The position numbers were made by a program, and so were the translations under genes. DNA of 38,777 bases from Pseudomonadota bacterium. GTDB lineage: Bacteria > Pseudomonadota > Gammaproteobacteria > Steroidobacterales > MnTg04. Within the stretch, counting starts at the first letter, position 1, and the number at the start of each line of letters is the position of its first letter. The DNA is taken from positions 1 through 38,777 of the forward strand of contig JADFSO010000025.1 of NCBI GenBank assembly GCA_022560735.1. The letters are read 5' to 3'. Shown in pieces: positions 7,886-17,171 of the stretch. The notes below the pieces were generated by a model, which was not told the DNA's origin, ran no database searches, and saw only the letters and a list, made by a program, of their open reading frames with translations.

Positions 7886-9646
7886 TTATCGCTGCTCGTC
7901 GAGACTCACCTGGTATTGCTCGAGTATGTCCTCGAGGGGATCGCAAATGAGCGTCTCGATCTGCTCCTGGTAATTTCGGTAACGGCCCACTGAACTCTGG
8001 TACAGGGGTCGCCTGACCTGGGCATGGCTGGCCGTTTTCACCTGTCGTTCGCGTTCATGGAAAGACAGGCAGGCCTGCTCCATCGGCAGGCCCAGGAACT
8101 CGAGAACCCGCCGTGTCTGCTTCTCAATATCGCCGACCAGGTTTTCGTAATGGACTTCAAGCATCGGCTGGGCGAGCCGTTCCCGCCAATGCGCCATCAG
8201 GCGCCAGTAATCCCGGTAGTAGTCGGCCGTCTGCCGCAAACCAAAGCCAAAAGCCAATGCCGGATCGACAAAATCCTGAAAGAAACAGGACACCGCCACA
8301 TCACGCGGATCGCGCAGACAATGAATCACCCTGGCATTCGGCAGGATCGCCGCGATCAACCCCAGGTAAAGATAATTGAGCGGCATTTTGTCGCTAACGA
8401 GCGTTGCGTCTCCTGCTTCCGCCGGCAGCGATTCCAGGTACTCTCGGCCCAGGCCGGCCAGTTCGCGCGCATTGTCGCCGGCGCTCAGCCAGGCTGGCGT
8501 GCGCGCGGCAATTTCGCCGATCAAAGGCAGTTCTCCGGCCGCGTACAGCGCACTGTGCCCGGACAATATCTGCTCGAGCAGGCTGGTCCCGGATCGCGGC
8601 ATACCGAGTATGAACACCGGTCTGCCGTCGGTTTCGGCGCCCTCGCCGGCGGTCGTCGGCGCCAGCTCGATTACCCGGTCCACCCAGCGCGTATGCGCAG
8701 CGGAATCAAATCGTCCGCCGCGAATCAGGTTTGCCCTGGTTGCCGCCTCGAAAGCCGCCGGATAATCACCCAACTCGTCCAGTATGTGCGCCAGGCTAAA
8801 ACCGGCTTGCGCCCGGTGCCATGGCCGCCAGCCCATGCCCGCGGCTTCCTCGCGCCGCAGCAAGTCCGCCGCCTCGGCAGCATGCCCGCTGCTTTGCAGC
8901 AGTCTCGCCCGGGACACGATCAGATCGGGGGCAGTCAGTTCGCCAGCCTCATCAAGCAATTTCAGGCCACCCGCATAATCACCCCGCCGCTCGGCCAGAC
9001 CGGCCAGACCGGCCAACGCCGCCACATTTTCCCTGTCCAGCTCCCGAGCCTCCAGGAACTCTTTTTCAGCTTCCTCGAAGCGGCCCAGCGCCTGCAATGT
9101 CGCCGCATACTGGGTGTGGACATCGGCGAGATCGCCGTGCTCTTTGAGCAGCGCCTCGGACAATAACAGCGCTCCCTTGATATCTGCGCCCAGGCGGACG
9201 GCGGTAACCAGGTTGATTTTGCTTTCCGCATTTCCCGGGTCCAGCTTGCTGGCCCTCGACAGTGACCGGGCGGCCGATACCGTATCGCCTTGCTTGAGTT
9301 GAATGACGCCAAGCGCGTGCCACGCCGCGGCCATTGCAGGATCGGATTCAGCGGCATCGCGAAACACGCTCTCCGCTTCGCCGAGACGATCGAGCTGCTC
9401 CAGCGTCAGCCCTTTTTCATAGAGGAACGCTGCGCCATGCTTGCCATCTGCACTCAGCAACTGCAAGGCGGCATCGACATCACCGCCAAGACGCAAGGCG
9501 CGGGCCTTGCGCCACAGGGCCTCATCGTTGTGACCGGAACGCCGCAGCAACACATCGCTCTGCCGGATCGCCGCATCGTATTCGTGCTGCCGGAGGAAAA
9601 TATCCACCAGCAACAGATGATGACCCGGTTTGCCGGCGTCCAGCAC
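7886..9646 (-). CDS. TPR-containing sulfotransferase, 5' end interrupted by an in-frame TGA
   Basis: This open segment encodes 586 residues if translation begins at GTG 9646: TPR repeats over the first 310 or so residues, then a sulfotransferase domain. The domain has the loop FILGMPRSGTSLLEQILSGH, a YAAGEL turn, the 3'-phosphate motif VIHCLRDPRDVAVSCFF and the signature QVRRPLYQSSVGRYRNY. The GTG start lies in the middle of a TPR helix. The same frame continues upstream through a TGA at 9680-9682 to a GTG at 9841, which overlaps the preceding stop as GTGA. The intact gene would therefore have spanned 9841-7886 (about 651 codons). Either a nonsense mutation or a sequencing error splits it, or a shortened protein is made from GTG 9646, which has only a weak AGG ribosome site. 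All catalytic motifs lie downstream of the break. Confidence 0.8.
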   Translation of the reverse strand: MLDAGKPGHHLLLVDIFLRQHEYDAAIRQSDVLLRRSGHNDEALWRKARALRLGGDVDAALQLLSADGKHGAAFLYEKGLTLEQLDRLGEAESVFRDAAESDPAMAAAWHALGVIQLKQGDTVSAARSLSRASKLDPGNAESKINLVTAVRLGADIKGALLLSEALLKEHGDLADVHTQYAATLQALGRFEEAEKEFLEARELDRENVAALAGLAGLAERRGDYAGGLKLLDEAGELTAPDLIVSRARLLQSSGHAAEAADLLRREEAAGMGWRPWHRAQAGFSLAHILDELGDYPAAFEAATRANLIRGGRFDSAAHTRWVDRVIELAPTTAGEGAETDGRPVFILGMPRSGTSLLEQILSGHSALYAAGELPLIGEIAARTPAWLSAGDNARELAGLGREYLESLPAEAGDATLVSDKMPLNYLYLGLIAAILPNARVIHCLRDPRDVAVSCFFQDFVDPALAFGFGLRQTADYYRDYWRLMAHWRERLAQPMLEVHYENLVGDIEKQTRRVLEFLGLPMEQACLSFHERERQVKTASHAQVRRPLYQSSVGRYRNYQEQIETLICDPLEDILEQYQVSLDEQR

Positions 9647-9679
9647 GACCGACCTGTCGGCAGCTTCGCGCGCTTCCGC

Positions 9680-9841
9680 TCATTTCCCACGCATCAGTTG
9701 TGCCGATGCAAGCAAGTTCCAGACGCCCGCCTCCCGGTCATGTTGGCGCAAGAATTTCTTGTAGCCCGACGCCGCGGTATCGAAGTCGTTGTGCCGATGC
9801 GTGTCAATCGCCGCCTGCAATTGCCTTGGCAAGCGCTTCAC
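9680..9841 (-). pseudogene. 5' fragment of the interrupted TPR-sulfotransferase gene
   Basis: From GTG 9841 to TGA 9680, 53 codons encode a TPR-like stretch (examples: DFDTAASGYKKFL and WNLLASAQLMRGK). It continues without a frame change into AEAREAADRSVVLDAG after the stop. The GTG shares the GTGA overlap with the stop of the upstream sulfotransferase gene, the usual layout for coupled genes, so it is very probably the original start. One base change, for example CGA or TGG to TGA, would explain the break. Confidence 0.7.
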
Positions 9842-11769
9842 GATGGCCGCCACGTTTCCAGGTCATCGCCCAGGATATCGACCAATGGCTGCAGGCAATC
9901 CAGAAAGTTCTTGTGGCGGCCCACCGAGTCGCTGTATATCGGTCTGCGGACCTGCGCGTGACTCGAGGTAATCACATTGCGCTCGATCCGGTGAAATTCA
10001 AGACAGGCCGGATCCCATTCCAGATCGCAAAACTCCAGCAGTTTCCTGACCTGGGATTCGAAATCCTCGACCAGGTCTTCATAGACGAATTCCAGCATCG
10101 GCAAGCTTATCGCTTGCCGATAGTGATCCATGAGTCGCCGGTACGCGCGGTAATAATGGCCGATGTCCTCGAGGTCATACGCGAACTGCATCCCCAACGC
10201 GCTGAAATTCTGGAAATAGCAGGACAACCCGGTGTCCAGCGGGTGACGCTGACTGTGGATAACCCTGGCTTGCGGAAATAGCAGGTTGATCAGGCCCAGG
10301 TGAATGAAGTTGCTTGGCATCTTGTCGGTAATTAAAGTTTGCCCGTCCAATATGCCTGCGGTCGCCCTTGCGAGATAAGTATCCGCAGCCGCCGACAAGT
10401 CCTCCGTGCAAAACTGCTCCAGGCAGAACGGAAATTCCTGCTTGTTGGCGGTCTGCCCCTGCATCGATAAAACCAGGTCCGACAAGTAAGACAATTCTCC
10501 CGCGGCAAACACTTTCGGGTGGGAAGCCAGTATTTGCTCGATCAGCGAAGACCCGGATCTCGGCATGCCAACGATGAAAATCATGTTTTCGCCTCGCGGC
10601 GGCGTATCAGGCTTGCCGATACGTTCGCGGCTGAAATAAGCGCTGACATTTTCCACCATGCGGTCAAAGCCAGCGGCATCGAAGCGCACATCTTTCAGAC
10701 CATTACCCAGCCGGTAGGCGGCGAAGGCCTCAACATACTGCTTTGCATCGTTGTACAAATCGCCAAGCGCAAAGTTCATGCGCTCGCCGGCGGCTCGCGC
10801 GACACCCGGGCGCCCGAGTTCCTCCTGCAGGCGGACGATCGCCTGCTCCTGCCGGCCGGCGCGGCGCATCAGACCCGCCCAGGTCACCAGCAAATCAGGA
10901 TGCCGGCTGCCCTGCTCGACCGCAGCCTCGAGCAATTCCAGGGCCTCGTTGTATTTGCCCTGCCAGTCGAGGACCGAGGCCAGCCCCGCCAACGCGTCCC
11001 GGTGGCGCGGGTCCAGTTTCAGCGCATGCCGATAGCTCGCCTCGGACCCGGGAATATCGCGCAAACTCTGCAGCACCGTTCCCATGTTGCTGTGCGCTTC
11101 CACCAGCTGCGGATCGATGCCGATCGCACGCTGATAGCAGCTCCTGGCCTGTGCATGGCTGCCCTGGAATTGCAGGGCCGCACCCATTCCCGCCCAGGAG
11201 CGCGCATCATCGGGCCACCGTTCCAGCAAAACCTGGAACGTGGCGCTGGCCTCCGCATAAAGCGCGGCATTGACCTGGGTAACGGCCAGGCCGTTCATTG
11301 CCTGCTGGTTGGCCGGATCGATTTCGAGGACGCGAGCATAACTGTCTATCGCGGCCAGGTTGTCGCCCTGCAATTGCAGCGCGATCGCCAGGTTGAACGG
11401 GTACGCCGCCCGTCCCGGATTCAAACTGGCCGCGGCACGGAAATCCTCGACCGCCTCATTCGTGCGACCCAGGTTTCCGCGCGCCTCGCCGCGCAGGTTA
11501 TGCGCCTCTGCATCTGCCTTTTGCGTCAGCAATTCTCCGGCGATTTTCTCGGCCGCGGCAAAATTCCCGCTGACCAGCAAAGTACGCCCGATGATCAATC
11601 GTGCCGGCACCTGGTGCATGGCTGATTTTTCCGCCTTTTTCGCCGCCTCGGCCGCTTCCGAAACCTGGCCCGCTTGCAGCGCGGCTTGCGCCAGCTTGAG
11701 CTGGTGCAGGGGATTGTCAGGCTCTTCGGATACCGCCTGCCGGCAGCGTGACAGGACCGGATTATCCAT
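9838..11769 (-). CDS. TPR-containing sulfotransferase
   Basis: This 643-residue protein has one of the longest TPR arrays in the island, about ten repeats over residues 1-380 with regular 34-residue spacing. The sulfotransferase domain follows, with MIFIVGMPRSGSSLIEQILA, a FAAGEL turn, VIHSQRHPLDTGLSCYF and QVRRPIYSDSVGRHKNF. The frame extends upstream to 11949, but that part is antiparallel-free shadow of the preceding gene in another frame; ATG 11769 (protein begins MDNPVLSRCRQAV) overlaps the upstream stop by 8 bp and is chosen. Its own stop overlaps the GTG of the next gene by 4 bp. It is the second gene of the minus-strand sulfotransferase run. There is no signal peptide, so a cytoplasmic location is expected. 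Confidence 0.9.
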   Translation of the reverse strand: MDNPVLSRCRQAVSEEPDNPLHQLKLAQAALQAGQVSEAAEAAKKAEKSAMHQVPARLIIGRTLLVSGNFAAAEKIAGELLTQKADAEAHNLRGEARGNLGRTNEAVEDFRAAASLNPGRAAYPFNLAIALQLQGDNLAAIDSYARVLEIDPANQQAMNGLAVTQVNAALYAEASATFQVLLERWPDDARSWAGMGAALQFQGSHAQARSCYQRAIGIDPQLVEAHSNMGTVLQSLRDIPGSEASYRHALKLDPRHRDALAGLASVLDWQGKYNEALELLEAAVEQGSRHPDLLVTWAGLMRRAGRQEQAIVRLQEELGRPGVARAAGERMNFALGDLYNDAKQYVEAFAAYRLGNGLKDVRFDAAGFDRMVENVSAYFSRERIGKPDTPPRGENMIFIVGMPRSGSSLIEQILASHPKVFAAGELSYLSDLVLSMQGQTANKQEFPFCLEQFCTEDLSAAADTYLARATAGILDGQTLITDKMPSNFIHLGLINLLFPQARVIHSQRHPLDTGLSCYFQNFSALGMQFAYDLEDIGHYYRAYRRLMDHYRQAISLPMLEFVYEDLVEDFESQVRKLLEFCDLEWDPACLEFHRIERNVITSSHAQVRRPIYSDSVGRHKNFLDCLQPLVDILGDDLETWRPS

Positions 11770-13531
11770 CGCCACCCGCCTGCAACGCTGCAAAAAATTC
11801 GCCCAGGTGGGCGCTGTAATTACGGTACCGCCCGACCGACGAACGATACATGGGTTGGCGGACCTGATCGCTGCTCGCGGTTCTGACCAGCCGGCGGTTG
11901 CGATGAAATTCCAGGCAGGCCGGCTCCCATTCCAGACCGAGAAACTCAAGCAGTCTCCTGATCTGCGCCTCCGGGCCGGTCACGAGTTCTTCATACTGCA
12001 GATCCAGAATCGGCAGCGCCAGCGTGCGCTGCCAGTAATTCATCAGCGCCAGGTACTGAGCGTAATAATGAGCGATACCGGGCAGGCTGTAACTGAATGG
12101 CGGTCCGGCCACGCCGAATCCCTGCAAAAAACAAGACAAGCCGGTGTCCCGCGGATCTCTGCGGCAATGAATGACCCTTGCCGCAGGCAAAATCAATTGA
12201 ATCAATCCAAGGTACTCAAAATTCTGCCACATTTTGTCGGTCACCAATCCGGCTGTGCCGGCCAGTGCCGCGTACCGGCCGGAAAGATCGGCCGACAAGG
12301 CCTTGATTTGACCAGTATCCAGTTGCTCCAGGCAATCCGGGTACGCCAGTTGCGCATCGACAGTTTGGCCCAGCCCAGCCGCCAATCGGCCGACCAGGTC
12401 CAGCTCTCCAGCCCCGTGAACATTCGAATGGCTGGCCAGGATTTGCTCGACCAGCGAGGTTCCGGATCTCGGCATCCCGACGATAAAAATAACCGGGCTG
12501 TCCTGCATGGCCACACTGCCCGGATGCTGCAAGACACCGCCGTCAAAAACTTTCCTGCTGCGCGCGAAGCAACGCTCCTGGCGCTTTTCCGAGTATTGCC
12601 CGCTACGAATCCGGTTGCCTTTCTCGGCCTCTGCAAAGGCTTTATCGTATTCTCCTTCGCTGTCCAGTATTGCCGACAGGGAAAAATGCGCGGTACTCCT
12701 TTGCAATGCGCCGGTGCCTTCATTCGACAGCACGGCCTCTAGCTGCGCTATTGCCTCTCGCGTGTCGCCCGATTTTTGCAACAGCTGTGCCGCCGCCAAC
12801 CCGACCGCGGGGGCAACCTCGCCGGTTTTGCCGGCCAGCAACGGCCGCAGTATAGCCATCGCCTCACCGGTCTTTCCCTGCATCTCGTGGATACCCGCGA
12901 TCGCCGCCGTCGCCTGCGGGTGATCCGGCTGCAGTTGAAGCGCCCTGGCAAACCACTCGCTGGCTTCGTCCAGGCGCCCCTGCGACTGCAGTACACTCGC
13001 CAGACCGCAGCAAACATCCGGGTCACCGGGCAACAGCTCCAGCGCGTTTCGAAACGCCTCTTCCGCCTCATGCAACAATCCCGACTCATGCCTCGCCAGG
13101 CCCAGGTTCAGCCAGTGCTTTCGGTTATCCGGCTCACACGCGGTCAGGCGCACGAGCAGGGTCGCCGCCTTTGCAGCCTGGCCCGCGGCCAGCCAAATAC
13201 TTGCCAGTCCGCCAAGGGCGACAAGCTGAAAGGGTTCCAAAGCCAGCGCGCTGTGGAAATCTTCGACGGCCTCGTCCGTTTGCTGCAGCCTGAACAAGAT
13301 ATGGCCACGATGGGCAAACATCTGCGGGTTTCCGGACTCGATCCCGATTGCCCGGTTTAGCGCGTCCAGCGCCTCCGGGAGACGATCCAGGTTATTCAGG
13401 GCACGGCCGTGAACGTGGTGCAATGCGGCCTCTGCGGGCGACTGCGCCAGTGCATCGAGGCAGTGACCCAGCGCCGCTTCCGCACCATCTTTCGCCAGCA
13501 GCTCGCTGAGCTTTTTCGCGGAATACGGCAT
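11762..13531 (-). CDS. TPR-containing sulfotransferase, first gene of the minus-strand run
   Basis: This 589-residue protein has TPR repeats over residues about 10-320 and a C-terminal sulfotransferase. Its landmarks are VIFIVGMPRSGTSLVEQILA, VHGAGEL, VIHCRRDPRDTGLSCFL and QVRQPMYRSSVGRYRNY. ATG 13531 is preceded by a short CTGAGG ribosome site. A 19-bp near-copy of this initiation region, including its own ATG, lies exactly 90 bp upstream. The gene faces a 255-bp divergent spacer shared with the CRTAC1 gene, so the promoter for the four-gene sulfotransferase run (13531 to 6128) should lie there, although no convincing -35/-10 pair was found. Confidence 0.9.
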   Translation of the reverse strand: MPYSAKKLSELLAKDGAEAALGHCLDALAQSPAEAALHHVHGRALNNLDRLPEALDALNRAIGIESGNPQMFAHRGHILFRLQQTDEAVEDFHSALALEPFQLVALGGLASIWLAAGQAAKAATLLVRLTACEPDNRKHWLNLGLARHESGLLHEAEEAFRNALELLPGDPDVCCGLASVLQSQGRLDEASEWFARALQLQPDHPQATAAIAGIHEMQGKTGEAMAILRPLLAGKTGEVAPAVGLAAAQLLQKSGDTREAIAQLEAVLSNEGTGALQRSTAHFSLSAILDSEGEYDKAFAEAEKGNRIRSGQYSEKRQERCFARSRKVFDGGVLQHPGSVAMQDSPVIFIVGMPRSGTSLVEQILASHSNVHGAGELDLVGRLAAGLGQTVDAQLAYPDCLEQLDTGQIKALSADLSGRYAALAGTAGLVTDKMWQNFEYLGLIQLILPAARVIHCRRDPRDTGLSCFLQGFGVAGPPFSYSLPGIAHYYAQYLALMNYWQRTLALPILDLQYEELVTGPEAQIRRLLEFLGLEWEPACLEFHRNRRLVRTASSDQVRQPMYRSSVGRYRNYSAHLGEFFAALQAGGDG

Positions 13532-13540
13532 TGGAAAGCC

Positions 13541-13621
13541 TCAGCATCCACCGGCGATGCAATGCTGCAAGAATCGCCCACGAGCGACGGCGGGTCCCGA
13601 TTTCACGCTTGTCCGGGTCAT
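13541..13621 (-). other. Possible 26-codon leader ORF with duplicated initiation site
   Basis: On the minus strand an ATG at 13621 opens a 26-codon frame that ends in TGA at 13541, nine nt before the sulfotransferase ATG at 13531. The DNA around both ATGs is nearly identical: 13619-13637 and 13529-13547 match at 17 of 19 positions, including the CTGAGG ribosome site. The repeat spacing is exactly 90 bp, so both starts are in the same frame. The peptide is basic and resembles nothing I recognise. It may be a translated leader or only the relic of a local duplication. Confidence 0.3.
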
Positions 13622-13786
13622 TTGAAAGCCTCAGAATAGAGCCCGCAGTTTATCAGATTCGCCTCGGGGGACGGGCTACCGGAGATCTGCGCGTCGTTTC
13701 CGGTTTGGGCAATCCGGCAACAAATAAGGCACAATCTGGCGCCCGCCGGGGCATAAACAAATCCACGAAAGGATGCGCACCAGTCG

Positions 13787-15523
13787 ATGATCGCCATAAC
13801 CTTGCCGAAGCTGCGTCTGACCGCATATGCCAGCCTGGCGTGCCTGTTGTTCCCGGGCGCGGCGCTGCCCGAGGAAGTATTTGTCGATATGGCCAGCGCA
13901 AGCGGCATAGACTTTTTTCACTTCAACGGGATGTCCGGCGAAATCTATTTCCCCGAGCACATGGGCGCCGGCAGCGCCTTGTTCGATTACGACCGTGATG
14001 GCGACCTGGACCTCTATATCGTTCAGGGCACGATGCTGGGTCCTGGCAAACAGATCGAGGACGCATTGATTCCGCCTCGCCACCCATTGCCGATGAGCGA
14101 TCGCCTGTACCGAAACGACAGCAGGATCGGCGAGGATGGAAAAATGCAGATCCGTTTCACGGATGTGACGGCCGAATCCGGAGAGCTGGGCTCGGGATAT
14201 GGTATGGGCGTGGCAGTCGGCGATATTGACAATGACGGCTATCCCGATCTTTATGTGATGAACCTCGGTAACAACCAGTTGTTGCGCAATAACGGCGACG
14301 GCAGCTTCAGCGATGTCACGAAGCTGGCCGGCGTCGACGATCCACGCTGGAGTACCAGTGCCGTTTTTCTCGATTACGACAAGGACGGCTGGCAGGATTT
14401 GTATGTGGCGACCTATGTCGCATTTGACTGGGAAAATCGCATTCCGTGCTTTTCCTCAACGGCTACAGCAGAATATTGCGGCCCCAAGACCTACGCTGGC
14501 ACTGTCGATAAGCTGTTCAGGAATCTGGGCGACGGCCGCTTCGAGGAAGTGACGGGGATGGCCGGGATCGACGGCAAGGGTGGTGGACTCGGTGTGGTCG
14601 CAACGGACTTCAACGGCGATCAATGGCTGGATATTTATGTGACCAATGACGGATCCGCCAATTTCCTGTGGATCAACCAGCAGGATGGAAGTTTTGTCGA
14701 CGATGCGCTGCTGGCCGGGGCGGCATTGAATATGGATGGCGCCCCGGAAGCGAGCATGGGCGTGGACGCGGCCGATTTCGATGACGACGGCGATGACGAC
14801 CTGTTCATGACGCACCTGGCGCGGGAAACCAATACGCTATACATCAACGATGGTACCGGCTGGTTCGAGGACCGGTCGGTATCCATGGGGCTGGCCAAGG
14901 ACAGCTTTCCCTATACTGGCTTTGGCGTTGCCTGGTTCGATTACGACAACGATGGCTGGCTGGATCTGCTGGTGGTCAATGGCGCAGTGAGTCATATCGA
15001 GAAACTGGTTGCAGCGAAGGACCCATACCCGCTGCACCAGCCAAACCAGCTCTACCGGAACCTCGGCAACGGCCATTACCAGGATGTAAGCGCCGAATCC
15101 GGGAAGGTTTTTGCATTATCGGAAGTCAGTCGTGGCGCAGCATTTGGCGATATCGACAACGATGGCGACACCGATGTCCTGATCACCAATAACAACGGTC
15201 CGGCTCGGCTGCTGATTAACCAGGTGGGCACGCGCAAGCACTGGCTCGGACTTGAGCTGGTCTCCGCCCGGGGCCATCCGGTCATCGGCGCCAGGGTCGC
15301 TTTGCTGAGTGGCGGCAAGAAACACCGCTGGCGGCGGACCCGGCGCGATGGCAGCTACGCATCGGCAAACGACCCCAGGGTCATTATCGGGCTCGGCGAC
15401 GACGATGGCGAACAGCATCTCTTCGTACTCTGGCCGGACGGCCGGCGGGAGTCGTTTACCGGGCTGGCGGCCAATCGTTACCACCGCATCGAGTACGGCA
15501 GGGGCCGGCCGGCAGATGACTAA
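13787..15523 (+). CDS. Secreted CRTAC1-family protein (FG-GAP/VCBS repeats plus ASPIC/UnbV domain)
   Basis: This 578-residue protein has a signal peptide (basic start, hydrophobic core TAYASLACLLFPGAAL, likely cleaved near residue 28). It then has a series of FG-GAP/VCBS-type calcium-binding loops such as FDYDRDGDLDLY, GDIDNDGYPDLY, DYDKDGWQDLY, DFDDDGDDDLF and GDIDNDGDTDVL, which form a beta-propeller. Residues about 484-570 are an ASPIC/UnbV domain (HWLGLELVSA, VIGARVAL, LFVLWPDGRRE). The family is extracytoplasmic; its biochemical role is not established. The start at ATG 13787 is followed at once by the signal sequence; its ribosome site is weak. The stop overlaps the next start by 8 bp. 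A paralogue with the same downstream partner lies at 22319-24205. Confidence 0.9.
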   Translation: MIAITLPKLRLTAYASLACLLFPGAALPEEVFVDMASASGIDFFHFNGMSGEIYFPEHMGAGSALFDYDRDGDLDLYIVQGTMLGPGKQIEDALIPPRHPLPMSDRLYRNDSRIGEDGKMQIRFTDVTAESGELGSGYGMGVAVGDIDNDGYPDLYVMNLGNNQLLRNNGDGSFSDVTKLAGVDDPRWSTSAVFLDYDKDGWQDLYVATYVAFDWENRIPCFSSTATAEYCGPKTYAGTVDKLFRNLGDGRFEEVTGMAGIDGKGGGLGVVATDFNGDQWLDIYVTNDGSANFLWINQQDGSFVDDALLAGAALNMDGAPEASMGVDAADFDDDGDDDLFMTHLARETNTLYINDGTGWFEDRSVSMGLAKDSFPYTGFGVAWFDYDNDGWLDLLVVNGAVSHIEKLVAAKDPYPLHQPNQLYRNLGNGHYQDVSAESGKVFALSEVSRGAAFGDIDNDGDTDVLITNNNGPARLLINQVGTRKHWLGLELVSARGHPVIGARVALLSGGKKHRWRRTRRDGSYASANDPRVIIGLGDDDGEQHLFVLWPDGRRESFTGLAANRYHRIEYGRGRPADD

Positions 15524-17162
15524 AAAGCAGGCGCAGAATTTCAGCGGCAAGTGCGTACTGCAGCCGGTCCTGTTCCTGATGGCGCTGTTGATGTTTTCCG
15601 GTTGCGCCAAAGGAGAGCAGCTCCAGGAACTCAACCACCCCGATCTCGGCGGCGTGGAACCTGGTGTACAGAAACGGCTGATGGCAGGGCGGCTGCGAGT
15701 CGAAGCGGCCAGGGGCGGCAAGAAAAAGCGCGCCGAAGACTGGGGAAATATGGGCATGCTCTACCACGCATACGAAATGCACGGACCGGCGCAGGCTGCT
15801 TATGCCAACGCCATCGCGCTGGATCAAAACAGTTTCCGCTGGCTCTACCTGCTTGCGTTCAGTCATCAGCGCCTCGGCGACTACGAGGCAGCGCAAAAAT
15901 ACTACTTGCGAGCCATGGAACTGGACCCCGCTTACCTGGGCGGCTGGATACACCTGGGGCAAGTGTATCTCGACAACCAGCAACTGGACGCGGCGAAAAC
16001 CGCTTTTTCACGGGCGCTGAATATCGAGCCGGGTAGCGCGGCGGCGTTGACCGGGATAGCCAGGTTCCACATCGCCAACAGGAATTTTGACCGCGCCATC
16101 GACCCGTTAAAGCAGGCACTGGAAATCCAGCCTGCCGCAAATCAACTGCATTACTACCTGGGGATGGCGTACCGGCAGACCGGCGACCGCGACCTGGCAC
16201 GCCTGCACATGGATCTGCGGGGAACCAGCACACCCTGGTTCGATGACCAGCTACTGATTGAACTCAACGCCCTGCATCGCAATTCCCGAACCTATCTGGA
16301 CATCGGCAGGGATGCGTTCGAGCGCGGGGACCTGCTGACTGCGGCAGAAAATTACCGGCTCGCGCTGGAGTTCAGGCCTGCTGACGCCACCACGCACCTG
16401 GCCCTGTCCTGGGTACTCGAATTGCTCGGCAAGACCAGCCAGGCAAGGACCCAGGTCGAGCTTTCGCTTGAGCTGGAGCCGGACTCCGCCAAGGCACACT
16501 ACAGCAAGGCCCGCCTGCTCGAGGAAGCCGGTGACGACAAGCAGGCCGCGCTGCACTACCTGATCGCCATCGCGGGCGACCCGCAGGCCGAACCACCGAA
16601 GTTGTTGCTGGCCAATCTCCGCATGAGACAGCAACAGTTCGCGGAAGCCGTCGTACTGTTTCAGCAGATTGACGCCGTTGACAACACCGACGTGTTGCTG
16701 CTGTTCAGACTGGCGCTGTCGCTGCACGCGAGCGGTGATTGTCTCGCGGCGGTCGCGATCATGGAGCGCGCGCTGGCCTTGCAACCGACCTCCGGCACCT
16801 TGAACCAGGGTCTGATTCGCTCGGGCTCGAGTTGCCCGGCAGCCGGGCTGGCAGACAAGCTGCGCTGGCTGGCGCTGGCGAGGCCAATGTTCGAAAAGCT
16901 GCGTAGCGTCGACAGTGCCGAAACGCTGGCCATGGCGCTCGCAGCCAGCGGGGATTTCAGCGAAGCAATCCGCTTGCAGCAGTCACTGCTGACCAATACG
17001 CCCGGCGGTGGAGCCAGGAGATTCGCTCACGGAAACCTCGAAAGATACCGGCAGAACGAGATCGCCGTCAGGCCATGGCCCGCGGATAACCCGTTCTACT
17101 CACCACCACCAGCGCCGCTCGCCGACAAACGGCGAATGGCCGGTCTGCCCCCGGCACCCTGA
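15516..17162 (+). CDS. TPR lipoprotein paired with the CRTAC1 protein
   Basis: This 548-residue protein begins with a lipoprotein signal: a basic start, a hydrophobic core and a lipobox ending MFSGC with the lipidated Cys at 30. Residue +2 is Ala, so outer-membrane sorting is expected. The rest is TPR repeats, from GMLYHAYEMHGPAQAAYANA onward, ending in a tail with RPWPADNPFYSPPPAP. The frame is open back to 15309, but ATG 15516 gives the lipoprotein signal and overlaps the CRTAC1 stop by 8 bp. The N-terminal block (NFRW/SFRWLYLLA motif) and C-terminal block (TLAMALAASGDF) match the TPR protein at 20610-22322, so the two CRTAC1-TPR pairs are paralogous modules. A scaffolding role is only a guess. 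Confidence 0.87.
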   Translation: MTKKQAQNFSGKCVLQPVLFLMALLMFSGCAKGEQLQELNHPDLGGVEPGVQKRLMAGRLRVEAARGGKKKRAEDWGNMGMLYHAYEMHGPAQAAYANAIALDQNSFRWLYLLAFSHQRLGDYEAAQKYYLRAMELDPAYLGGWIHLGQVYLDNQQLDAAKTAFSRALNIEPGSAAALTGIARFHIANRNFDRAIDPLKQALEIQPAANQLHYYLGMAYRQTGDRDLARLHMDLRGTSTPWFDDQLLIELNALHRNSRTYLDIGRDAFERGDLLTAAENYRLALEFRPADATTHLALSWVLELLGKTSQARTQVELSLELEPDSAKAHYSKARLLEEAGDDKQAALHYLIAIAGDPQAEPPKLLLANLRMRQQQFAEAVVLFQQIDAVDNTDVLLLFRLALSLHASGDCLAAVAIMERALALQPTSGTLNQGLIRSGSSCPAAGLADKLRWLALARPMFEKLRSVDSAETLAMALAASGDFSEAIRLQQSLLTNTPGGGARRFAHGNLERYRQNEIAVRPWPADNPFYSPPPAPLADKRRMAGLPPAP

Positions 17163-17171
17163 ATCACCCGC

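Noticed and set aside
8024..9166. Plus-strand open frame (380 codons) opposite a TPR-sulfotransferase
   Set aside because: An antisense shadow rich in Arg/Gln without domain features; similar shadows oppose most genes here.
9680..9682. TGA as a selenocysteine codon
   Set aside because: No SECIS-like hairpin was recognised downstream, the site lies in a TPR helix rather than a redox site, and no selenoprotein family is involved; a mutation or sequencing error is simpler.
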